Shown in pieces: positions 34,785 to 41,292 of a DNA stretch of 41,292 nucleotides. Position 1 is the first letter of the stretch. Each line of letters starts with the position of its first letter. Below the pieces are notes generated by a model. That model had not been told where the DNA came from. It ran no database searches and saw only the letters and a list, made by a program, of their open reading frames with translations. The DNA comes from Alphaproteobacteria bacterium CG1_02_46_17 (GTDB lineage Bacteria; Pseudomonadota; Alphaproteobacteria; Micavibrionales; Micavibrionaceae): assembly GCA_001871905.1 (NCBI GenBank), contig MNUG01000039.1:1-41292 (forward strand), in the 5' to 3' direction. Both the position numbers and the translations under genes were made by a program.

Positions 34785-35471
34785 CTAATTTTCTGTTGCA
34801 GAGTCGTCATCGACTTTTGCAGCAGGAATATATTTCGGCGTAATCATTCCACCAGAAATAATCATCTTAAGACCATCATCAACTGACATATTGAGGTCAA
34901 TCACCTCATCGGCAGGGACAAACACCAGAAAACCCGAAGTCGGGTTAGGCGTAGTCGGAATAAAGATATTGACCATTTCCTTGTCGGTCAATTCCTGTAC
35001 CTCGCCTTCGGTGCGCCCGGTCAGGAATCCCATCATATAAACGCCCTTGCGCGGATATTCGATCATCACAACATCGCGGAAAGCCTGCGCCTGTTGCCCC
35101 ATCACCATATCAATCACTTGCTTTAAGGCACCATAAACGGTTTTAACAACCGGAAGGCGTTCCATCACATAATGGGAGAATTTCAACAATATCCGGCCAA
35201 TAAAGTTACTGGTAAACATTCCCACCACAATAAAGAAACCAACGGCAACAATCACGCCAAGGCCGGGAATATCCTTGTCATCTGTAAAGCGTACCGGCAA
35301 AATCCCGCCCACTTTTTCATCAATCCACGCCAGAACCGACCACACCAGATACAGCGACAACCCGACAGGCGCCGTAACAACCATCCCTGTCAGAAAATAA
35401 TTACGAAGTGCTGCAAACACACGGGACTCTTTTTTTGGTACTGCCTTATTTTTATTATTATTGTCAGACAT
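34785..35471 (-). CDS. DUF502 family membrane protein
   Basis: A 228-residue inner-membrane protein with two long hydrophobic segments (about residues 28-50 and 72-95). DUF502 hallmarks seen: YFLTGMVVTAPVGLSLYLVW, GRILLKFSHYVMERLPVVKTVYGALKQVIDMV, and the late FIPTTPNPTSGFLVFVP. Function unknown; DUF502 genes often sit near recG in alphaproteobacteria, as here. GGAG lies about ten bases before the ATG at 35471. Acidic C-terminal tail. Confidence 0.92.
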   Translation of the reverse strand: MSDNNNKNKAVPKKESRVFAALRNYFLTGMVVTAPVGLSLYLVWSVLAWIDEKVGGILPVRFTDDKDIPGLGVIVAVGFFIVVGMFTSNFIGRILLKFSHYVMERLPVVKTVYGALKQVIDMVMGQQAQAFRDVVMIEYPRKGVYMMGFLTGRTEGEVQELTDKEMVNIFIPTTPNPTSGFLVFVPADEVIDLNMSVDDGLKMIISGGMITPKYIPAAKVDDDSATEN

Positions 35472-35527
35472 GACGTTTTCTCTCCAATTACCGCAGATAT
35501 TACTGGAGAGCTTAACATGAGTACCAG

Positions 35528-36172
35528 CTAAACAAAAGAGGGCTGAATCTCTTCCAGAACCGCGGTTCCCTTCTCGACATCAATCGATAATTTGTGCATA
35601 TCCCACGGAAATCGGGCACGTTCTGGAACCGGAGAGAATAAACGCAATTCACAATTCCCGATCCCTTGAATTCCTACCCCATAAATCAACCCAAAAGCCC
35701 TGAACACCCCACCATGAGCAACGATCATCGGCGGTGTATCATGGGGCATTTCAAGAATGGGGGTAAAAGCCTTTGCGACCCGCTGCGAAAACTGCGCCTG
35801 GGTTTCTCCGTTGGGAGGCTCCAATCCACTCGCCATATATCTGTGATGATCCTCCCACGGGATGTTTTCCCAATCCCCGAGCATATGTTCATGGATATCC
35901 GGATGCCCCATAATAGGCAGGCCAAAATCCTGATTGACAATATGCGCCGTATCACGAGCCCGTATCATATGGCTGTGATATATTTTAGATGGCCTGAGCG
36001 GCAAATGATGAAGAACACAAGCCAAAGTCTGCGCCTGTGCGCGACCTGCCTCCGTCAAGGGTGTATCAACACCACCGCCAGCTGTGCGCTCAATACTGTT
36101 GGACACGCTCTGCCCATGGCGCACCAGATAAAAAGGGGATGGAGGAAGGAGAAAAGTCGGAGAATTTGTCAT
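35528..36172 (-). CDS. Histidine phosphatase family protein
   Basis: A 214-residue phosphoglycerate-mutase-like phosphatase. The catalytic RHG (R18, H19, G20) occurs in FYLVRHGQSVSN, the second histidine in MIVAHGGVFRAF, and the acid region in HMLGDWENIPWEDH. Such proteins act on varied phosphoesters (sugar phosphates, nucleotides, adenosylcobalamin precursors); the substrate cannot be read from sequence. The start at 36172 has no clear ribosome site. It lies 30 bases downstream of the histidine-kinase gene and may be co-transcribed, though a functional link is not evident. Confidence 0.88.
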   Translation of the reverse strand: MTNSPTFLLPPSPFYLVRHGQSVSNSIERTAGGGVDTPLTEAGRAQAQTLACVLHHLPLRPSKIYHSHMIRARDTAHIVNQDFGLPIMGHPDIHEHMLGDWENIPWEDHHRYMASGLEPPNGETQAQFSQRVAKAFTPILEMPHDTPPMIVAHGGVFRAFGLIYGVGIQGIGNCELRLFSPVPERARFPWDMHKLSIDVEKGTAVLEEIQPSFV

Positions 36173-36202
36173 GCCCGACTATAACGTCTAATAATTTGTA
36201 AC

Positions 36203-38227
36203 TCAAGGATGCTCGACATCCAGAGTAAAGAAAAAACGGCTCCCGCGTCCTACTTCGGACTCAACCCACAATTTTCCATGATGCATCTCGACAATTCGTT
36301 TGCACACCGACAGCCCTATTCCCGATCCCGGATAAGCTTGAACCGTATGCAGCCGCTTGAAAGGAATAAAAATCTGCTCAATATATTTCTCATCAATTCC
36401 AATGCCGTTATCTTCTACACAAAAAACAGCTACCCCGCCATGATCCTCAACGGATATTCTGATCTGGGGGGGGCGGTCTTTCTCGCAATATTTCAAACCG
36501 TTGCCGATCAAATTCTGGAACAAACGAACCACTTGCACAGAACTCCCGTCAATCTCGGGGAAATCTCCTTCAATCACAATTTCTGCATTATGGGACTGAG
36601 TAACTTCATGCAAATTTTCCAACGCCACATCCAGACATTCCCGCACCGGAATTTTCTTGAAGCGATGGGACTGTTTCCCCAGTCTGGAATATTCCAACAA
36701 ATCACCAATTAAAGCTCTCATACGCTTTGCAGCCTTACTGGAATTATCGACATATCGCAGCCCGCCCTCACCGATAGTCTCGCCAAAATCCTCATGCAGA
36801 AACTCCATGGACTTTATAATGATCCTCAGAGGTTCCTGCAAATCATGGGCGGCAACATACGCAAAACGCTCCAGCTCAGTATTGGATCTCAATAGCTCTT
36901 CTTCTGCCAACTTTCTAACCGTGATGTCTCTGAGGATACCGCTAAAGAAACGTTCCTCCTCAATTTTCATTTCACAAACACCGATTTCCATTGGAAACTC
37001 AGACCCGTCTTTGCGCAATCCTGCGACCTCTCTCCCCGAACCAATAACCTTCCGAACCCCTGTTTTCAGATAGTTATCGATATATTGGTCATGATCTTCA
37101 CAATAAGGGGACAGCATCAAAACATTAACACTCTGGCCAATCAACTCATTGTCCTCATATCCGAAAATCCTGTTGCAAGCCGGATTGGTTTTACAAATAA
37201 TTCCCTTATGGTTGACAACAATTAACCCCTCCATTGTATTTTCAACAATAGCCTGAAGATATTGTTCGCTGCGCAAAAGCTTCAGATCAAAATTTCGTTT
37301 CCAATAAATCAACACCGCAACAAACCAGATAACAAAAGTTGTCAAAACCCGGTTGACCAGAATTTCTTCCGTCATCATCTCCAATGGCAACAAGAAATAT
37401 CGCAAGGTAACAAAGAAAGTTGCAATCAAGGCAAAAACGAAAACCGTCAAGGGGTTAGTGAACCACAGGCTACTGAGGATCAATGGAATATAAATAACAC
37501 TGGTAACAATTCCGGGCGGAGAAACCAGAGTGATCTGCAAAGCCACAAAACAAATCACAAAAGGAATCCACAACGGAAATAATGCAATTTTTCTGTCCTG
37601 TGATGCCCAGGATAAAGTCAGAAGACTGATCCCCATGCACATATTTGATACAGCCGTATGAATGGACATCCGCGTATCCGTAACCCACGCATATGCTTGC
37701 TCGAACGATCCCAGATATCCTCCGATGGCATGCGCCCCAAGAGCGAACACAGCGAACCCGGTCAAATCAGCAACTGCAAAACAAAAATGGGGGGATTGCC
37801 TGAAAACATACCGGACAAGAATAAGCGATAAGCCCGTAAAAAGAAAAGCGAGCGCCGTATTCGGAGCAAGTCTTCCCGGATGCGTCGCGTCTGCATGAAC
37901 ATCGTCAACCAGCAGCAACTGGTCAATTCCGAAATCATGGCCTGTGATATATTCAAGAAGAATGGCTCCCGCCACCAGACCAACGAAGCCACCAAGGACG
38001 GCGACGGCTCTTTTATGTCCACTTGCTGCGACAATAAGTCCCACACTGCACAACAAGAACAACAATGCCGCTGTGTGTTGCATATCGAAAATCCAGTAAT
38101 GATTGGCAACAAATTCCGCGGTCTTCAGATGCCACAAAGCCAGCACCGCCGCGCTGATCAGGGCGACAATGAGAGCAAAGCTGGCAGATGCAAAACGCAG
38201 CAATTTCTGCTGTTCTTTGGGAAACAT
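36203..38227 (-). CDS. Membrane sensor histidine kinase with PAS domain
   Basis: A 674-residue hybrid-free sensor kinase. Residues about 12-310 hold roughly nine or ten membrane helices with a conserved-looking loop (DFGIDQLLLVDD...HPGRLAPNTALAFL, 98-129), a sensor layout seen in many bacterial kinases and cyclases but without a name known to me. A PAS domain follows (about 320-440), then HisKA with phosphoacceptor H461 in FAYVAAHDLQEPLR (the phytochrome-kinase type) and HATPase_c with QNLIGNGLKY, DNGIG (606-610) and GSGIGLS. GAGG precedes the ATG at 38227. Divergent from a single-domain response regulator 107 bases away, its likely partner. Confidence 0.92.
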   Translation of the reverse strand: MFPKEQQKLLRFASASFALIVALISAAVLALWHLKTAEFVANHYWIFDMQHTAALLFLLCSVGLIVAASGHKRAVAVLGGFVGLVAGAILLEYITGHDFGIDQLLLVDDVHADATHPGRLAPNTALAFLFTGLSLILVRYVFRQSPHFCFAVADLTGFAVFALGAHAIGGYLGSFEQAYAWVTDTRMSIHTAVSNMCMGISLLTLSWASQDRKIALFPLWIPFVICFVALQITLVSPPGIVTSVIYIPLILSSLWFTNPLTVFVFALIATFFVTLRYFLLPLEMMTEEILVNRVLTTFVIWFVAVLIYWKRNFDLKLLRSEQYLQAIVENTMEGLIVVNHKGIICKTNPACNRIFGYEDNELIGQSVNVLMLSPYCEDHDQYIDNYLKTGVRKVIGSGREVAGLRKDGSEFPMEIGVCEMKIEEERFFSGILRDITVRKLAEEELLRSNTELERFAYVAAHDLQEPLRIIIKSMEFLHEDFGETIGEGGLRYVDNSSKAAKRMRALIGDLLEYSRLGKQSHRFKKIPVRECLDVALENLHEVTQSHNAEIVIEGDFPEIDGSSVQVVRLFQNLIGNGLKYCEKDRPPQIRISVEDHGGVAVFCVEDNGIGIDEKYIEQIFIPFKRLHTVQAYPGSGIGLSVCKRIVEMHHGKLWVESEVGRGSRFFFTLDVEHP

Positions 38228-38334
38228 CCTCTGGCCTCATCCCTGAAAATATTCAAAGAAATTTATAATTGCGTAATTATCTGCTAATCCTATAAGATAG
38301 GGAAGAAGAATCTTTCAAGAGCAAGGGCAAGACC

Positions 38335-38751
38335 GTGATTTCACTCATTCCCATTTTAATTCTGGAAGATAATGATATCGATCAGGAGATCGTTTTAAGA
38401 GCGTTCAAAAAGGTCGAGCTTAAAAATCCGGTATTTTTTGCAACTGACGGGGCAGAAGCTTTGACCTTGCTGCATGGAACAAATACCATTCCCGCGATTA
38501 CCCCTTGTATTATCATGACCGACCTCAATCTCCCCAAACTCGATGGTCTAGGATTCATAAAAGAAATACGGGAAGATAATTTTCTCAAACAAAATATCAT
38601 CTTTATTCTAAGCACATCCGCCCGTCATCAGGATGTAAAACAAGGATACGATCTCAACATCGCCGGATATTTTCTCAAAGATGACATCAAGGAGATTGCC
38701 CTGCTCCTGAAAAACTACCTCTCCCTAAACCAGTTTATAAATGAAAACTAA
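38335..38751 (+). CDS. Single-domain response regulator (Rcp1-like)
   Basis: A 138-residue CheY-like receiver with no output domain. E11 and D12 form the acidic pocket, D63 (MTDLNLPKLDG) is the phosphoacceptor, ILSTSA holds the switch Thr/Ser, and YFLKDD supplies the conserved lysine. The DLNLPK pattern and length match receivers that pair with phytochrome-type kinases, consistent with the H-box of the divergent kinase. The start is GTG 38335, supported by AGGG 7-8 bases upstream. Output is presumably by protein contact, target unknown. Confidence 0.9.
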   Translation: MISLIPILILEDNDIDQEIVLRAFKKVELKNPVFFATDGAEALTLLHGTNTIPAITPCIIMTDLNLPKLDGLGFIKEIREDNFLKQNIIFILSTSARHQDVKQGYDLNIAGYFLKDDIKEIALLLKNYLSLNQFINEN

Positions 38752-38837
38752 AAACAAAATTTGGAGGACACTTGGTGACTTATTGGTCACTCAGGATTGA
38801 TCGGGGAAATTGAAAAGCCTGAAAGCCCTAGAAATAA

Positions 38838-38913
38838 TGGTGACCGCGCAGGGATTTGAACCCTGGACCTACTGATTAAAAGTCAGTTGCTCTACCAGCT
38901 GAGCTACGCGGTC
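38838..38913 (-). tRNA. tRNA-Lys (UUU)
   Basis: On the minus strand a 76-base cloverleaf: acceptor stem GACCGCG/CGCGGTC, D-arm with AGCTCAGCTGGTAGAGC, anticodon loop CTTTTAA giving UUU, T-arm with GGTTCAAATCC, discriminator A and an encoded CCA end. All stems pair well. It stands alone between the response regulator and coaD. Confidence 0.97.
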
Positions 38914-38978
38914 AGCAAACACTCACCAAAGGCGGGGTGCTGAAAGTCGGGGTAAAATACGGAAAGCAAACCCATCCG

Positions 38979-39482
38979 TCAAGCAGAGATTTCAAATTTT
39001 TTCAAAAGCTTGCTTAAAACCGCTGGCGTCACGAATTCCGACACATCACCGCCCAGAGAGCAAATCTCTTTAATGAAGGAAGACGAGACAAACTGCCACT
39101 TATCGGACGCGACCAGAAAGACCGTTTCAATATCGGGAGCAAGTTTGGCGTTCATCCCCGTCATCTGGAATTCAAATTCAAAGTCGGACACCGCCCGCAA
39201 TCCACGAAACAGGCAAGCCGCCCCTTTTTTGTGGGCATAGGAAATCAACAGATCATCAAAGGACTCGACCTCGATATCGCAGCCTTTATCAAACAGGTTG
39301 CCAATATCATGACGAACCATCTCCAAACGCTCTTCCGTAGAAAAAAGCGGGCTTTTTCGTTGATTTCCGGCAACCCCGACGATCAAACGATCAACCAGTC
39401 GGCTGGCACGCTGGATAATATGCAGATGCCCCTTGGTGATCGGGTCAAATGTTCCGGGATAAATTCCGATTCGTTCAGCCAT
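38979..39482 (-). CDS. coaD: Pantetheine-phosphate adenylyltransferase
   Basis: Penultimate enzyme of coenzyme A synthesis: it joins 4'-phosphopantetheine and ATP to dephospho-CoA and pyrophosphate. The 167-residue protein has the nucleotidyltransferase start IGIYPGTFDPITKGHLHII with the GH of the HxGH motif (18-19), FRGLRAVSDFEFEFQM for phosphopantetheine binding, and the C-terminal SSSFIKEICSLGGDVSEFV. AGG lies six bases before the ATG at 39482. The divergent methyltransferase starts 52 bases away. Confidence 0.96.
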   Translation of the reverse strand: MAERIGIYPGTFDPITKGHLHIIQRASRLVDRLIVGVAGNQRKSPLFSTEERLEMVRHDIGNLFDKGCDIEVESFDDLLISYAHKKGAACLFRGLRAVSDFEFEFQMTGMNAKLAPDIETVFLVASDKWQFVSSSFIKEICSLGGDVSEFVTPAVLSKLLKKFEISA

Positions 39483-39534
39483 ATCAAACCTGTTCTTGTT
39501 TTTTGGTCGTCAGCTATCTATAAGAAGATTGAAA

Positions 39535-40428
39535 ATGATTGCAAGTATTACTCCCTTAATTGCCCATCCGTGGGCAGACTACGCCCTTCTCGATTCCGGT
39601 CACAGCCGGAAGCTCGAGAGATATGGAAATATAGTCGTTGATCGCCCCGAGCCGCAGGCCCTATGGGCCCCCACACTGCCGCAAAGCGAATGGGATAAAG
39701 CCGACGCCAGATTTACCAATACCGGCGACGAGGATGCGGATGCCGGAAAATGGAGAATCAACACAAATACGCCGGAAAGCTGGCCGGTCGAATGGGAAGG
39801 CATCAAATTTATTTGCCGCCTGATGTCGTTCCGCCATATGGGACTGTTCCCCGAACAACTTACTCACTGGCACTGGGTGAATGAAAAGGTCGCCAAGGCC
39901 AACCGCCCACTTAATATATTGAATCTTTTTGCCTATACAGGGGCCGCGTCTCTGGCTGCCGCGAAAGCGGGGGCATCCGTTACCCATCTGGACGCCTCAA
40001 AGAAGGCCATTCAATGGGCCAAGGATAATCAAGAGGCCAGTGGCCTGAACGACGCGCCAATCCGGTGGATTTGCGATGACGCCAAGGCTTTCGTCGCCCG
40101 TGAACTCCGCAGGGGCCGTAAATATGACGGGATTATCATGGATCCGCCAAAATTCGGGCGTGGGCCAGATGGTGAACGCTGGCAGATCGAAGAAGACCTC
40201 GTCGATTTTCTAAAAACCTGTACAGACCTCCTCTCCGACACCCCGAGTTTTGTTATCTTGACGGCCTACGCCATGCGTCTGTCATCGGTCTCTTTGGGGA
40301 ACCTCATGCAAGACATCCTGAAAGATCGGAGTGGCAGCATAGAATATGGGGAACTTTTGATTGAACAGGAAAACAAACAGCGTTTCCTCTCCACCTCCCT
40401 TTACAGCAGATGGGCCGCCAAGGAATAA
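39535..40428 (+). CDS. Class I SAM-dependent methyltransferase (RlmI-like)
   Basis: A 297-residue protein whose second half is a Rossmann methyltransferase: LNILNLFAYTGAASLAAAKAGASVTHLDASKKAIQWAKDN holds the SAM sites (motifs I and II), and IIMDPPKFGRGPDGERWQIEEDL the catalytic DPPKF. This is the arrangement of RlmI/RlmK-type 23S rRNA cytosine methyltransferases, but the N-terminal PUA domain is absent and replaced by about 110 family-specific residues. The exact target base is unknown. The ATG at 39535 is chosen over an earlier one at 39496 because the product then begins with IASITPLIAHPW, near the conserved part. It is followed by a TrmH-family gene with a one-base gap, suggesting a paired RNA-modification operon. 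Confidence 0.88.
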   Translation: MIASITPLIAHPWADYALLDSGHSRKLERYGNIVVDRPEPQALWAPTLPQSEWDKADARFTNTGDEDADAGKWRINTNTPESWPVEWEGIKFICRLMSFRHMGLFPEQLTHWHWVNEKVAKANRPLNILNLFAYTGAASLAAAKAGASVTHLDASKKAIQWAKDNQEASGLNDAPIRWICDDAKAFVARELRRGRKYDGIIMDPPKFGRGPDGERWQIEEDLVDFLKTCTDLLSDTPSFVILTAYAMRLSSVSLGNLMQDILKDRSGSIEYGELLIEQENKQRFLSTSLYSRWAAKE

Positions 40429-40429
40429 C

Positions 40430-41236
40430 ATGACCATAAAACTTATCAGCTCCCCCTCGAACCAGATCATCAAGGACTTGAAAGCCCTTGAAATGAGAAA
40501 GCGCCGCAAGGAAACAGGCCTGTTTCTGGTCGAAGGATTGCGCTCTGTCATTGAAGGCATGGAGTTGGGGGCAAGTCTTAAATATATCGCCTATCATTCT
40601 GATATAAAAGAAAAAGACGATATAAATCGGTGCGTATCGTATTGCAGTAAATGTGGTGGATTGCCCATCGAAGTCAGCGCGCTGGTACTTGAAAAACTCT
40701 CCCGTAAAGACAACCCGCAATCTGTTATCGGAGTCTTTGAGCAAATATTCCATAAACTGGAAAGTATAGATAAAAACGATACGGATCGTTGCTATATTGT
40801 ATTGGAACAAGTGCGCGATCCAGGCAACCTGGGGACGATTATCCGCACCATCGATGCGATAGGCGCCAGCGGCGTGATCCTCGTCGGGCAATGTTGTGAC
40901 CCCTATTCCATCGAAGCCGTCCGCGCCACCATGGGCTCTCTCTTCTCGGTTCCTATCTATCAATCAACGCTGGAAGACTTCAAAGACTGGGCAAAAGACT
41001 GGCAAGGTGACCTGATCGGGACAACTCTCCAGACCTCTGTCGATTTTCGCGAGGTCACTCCCAAAAAACCATTGCTGCTCATGATGGGCAACGAACAGGC
41101 CGGTCTATCCGAAGACCTCCGCCAACTTGCCAGCACCTGCATTCGCTTGCCGATGAATGGCCGTGCCGACAGCCTCAACCTTTCCGTCGCGACCGGCATT
41201 TGCCTTTATGCCCTGCTGGAGCCATGGAAATCCTGA
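40430..41236 (+). CDS. TrmH/SpoU family RNA 2'-O-methyltransferase
   Basis: A 268-residue SPOUT-class methyltransferase, expected to methylate ribose 2'-O in rRNA or tRNA. The N-terminal substrate-binding part reads IKDLKALEMRKRRKETGLFLVEGLRSV. The knotted catalytic domain has the three SpoU motifs: LEQVRDPGNLGTIIRT, LLMMGNEQAGLSEDL and IRLPMNGRADSLNLSVATGICLY. AAGGA lies six bases before the ATG at 40430, which starts right after the upstream methyltransferase stop. No gene follows in the remaining 56 bases of the window, where nothing is seen. Confidence 0.93.
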   Translation: MTIKLISSPSNQIIKDLKALEMRKRRKETGLFLVEGLRSVIEGMELGASLKYIAYHSDIKEKDDINRCVSYCSKCGGLPIEVSALVLEKLSRKDNPQSVIGVFEQIFHKLESIDKNDTDRCYIVLEQVRDPGNLGTIIRTIDAIGASGVILVGQCCDPYSIEAVRATMGSLFSVPIYQSTLEDFKDWAKDWQGDLIGTTLQTSVDFREVTPKKPLLLMMGNEQAGLSEDLRQLASTCIRLPMNGRADSLNLSVATGICLYALLEPWKS

Positions 41237-41292
41237 TAATTTGTTCTTCGCCCAATCGTTTCTTCATTCTCTTCCGTCCCTTTTCCTTAAAT

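Noticed and set aside
38774-38793. Weak hairpin GTGAC/GTCAC after the response regulator
   Set aside because: Five base pairs without a T-tract; not enough to call a terminator.

Overview
The window looks like chromosomal DNA of a moderate-GC (by eye high-40s %) alphaproteobacterium. Pointers are a C4-type 5-aminolevulinate synthase (hemA), a DUF484-xerC pair, an ELM1-family protein next to thioredoxin reductase, the recG / sdhE / mfd neighbourhood, DUF502, an alphaproteobacterial-type adenosine-kinase-like PfkB protein and a small protein with the STGPKT...GK...NAYKHG signature. I cannot name the genus; a free-living or predatory lineage such as the Micavibrio group is possible but unproven. 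No prophage, insertion sequence, CRISPR array or rRNA was seen. One tRNA (Lys-UUU) is present.

Layout. 1-409: non-coding cluster of degenerate palindromic repeats ending in a strong sigma70-like promoter. 410-2884: two small hypotheticals, DUF484 and xerC on +. 2860-7763: a lone prepilin-like protein, dihydrolipoamide dehydrogenase and a 912-residue multidomain protein on -. 7915-9930: PfkB kinase and a deaminase-fold protein on +, divergent from the 912-residue gene. 10030-13369: a metallopeptidase relative lacking its zinc histidines, two tandem PIN-like (DUF5615-type) proteins and a ribokinase, all on -. 13414-19976: Fur-box-like site, hemA, TetR-type regulator, adenosine-kinase-like PfkB, Lrp/AsnC regulator, ELM1, trxB and a LysR regulator. 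20104-22916: a hairpin array and two patatin-like proteins, the second degenerate. 23136-25955: aspartate aminotransferase, an AmgK-like kinase and a hypothetical on -. 26069-34003: small secreted protein, mfd and sdhE (-), then a two-gene membrane module and recG (+). 34082-41236: pirin, DUF502, histidine phosphatase, histidine kinase with divergent response regulator, tRNA-Lys, coaD and two RNA methyltransferases.

Most genes are housekeeping. The most unusual part is 5025-9930. The 912-residue protein reads as a chain of LOG-like (nucleoside-monophosphate phosphoribohydrolase) modules around a HAM1/ITPase-like module; only the C-terminal LOG module keeps a nearly complete catalytic signature. 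It is divergently paired, across 151 bp, with a PfkB kinase related to adenosine kinases and a zinc deaminase carrying a second, degenerate deaminase-like half. Together they suggest a compact nucleotide clean-up or salvage locus, or a nucleotide-directed defence function, that I do not recognise as a described system. Secondary points are the histidine-less zincin, the tandem PIN-like paralogues, the Fur-box-like site between a ribokinase and hemA, and the active/degenerate patatin pair.
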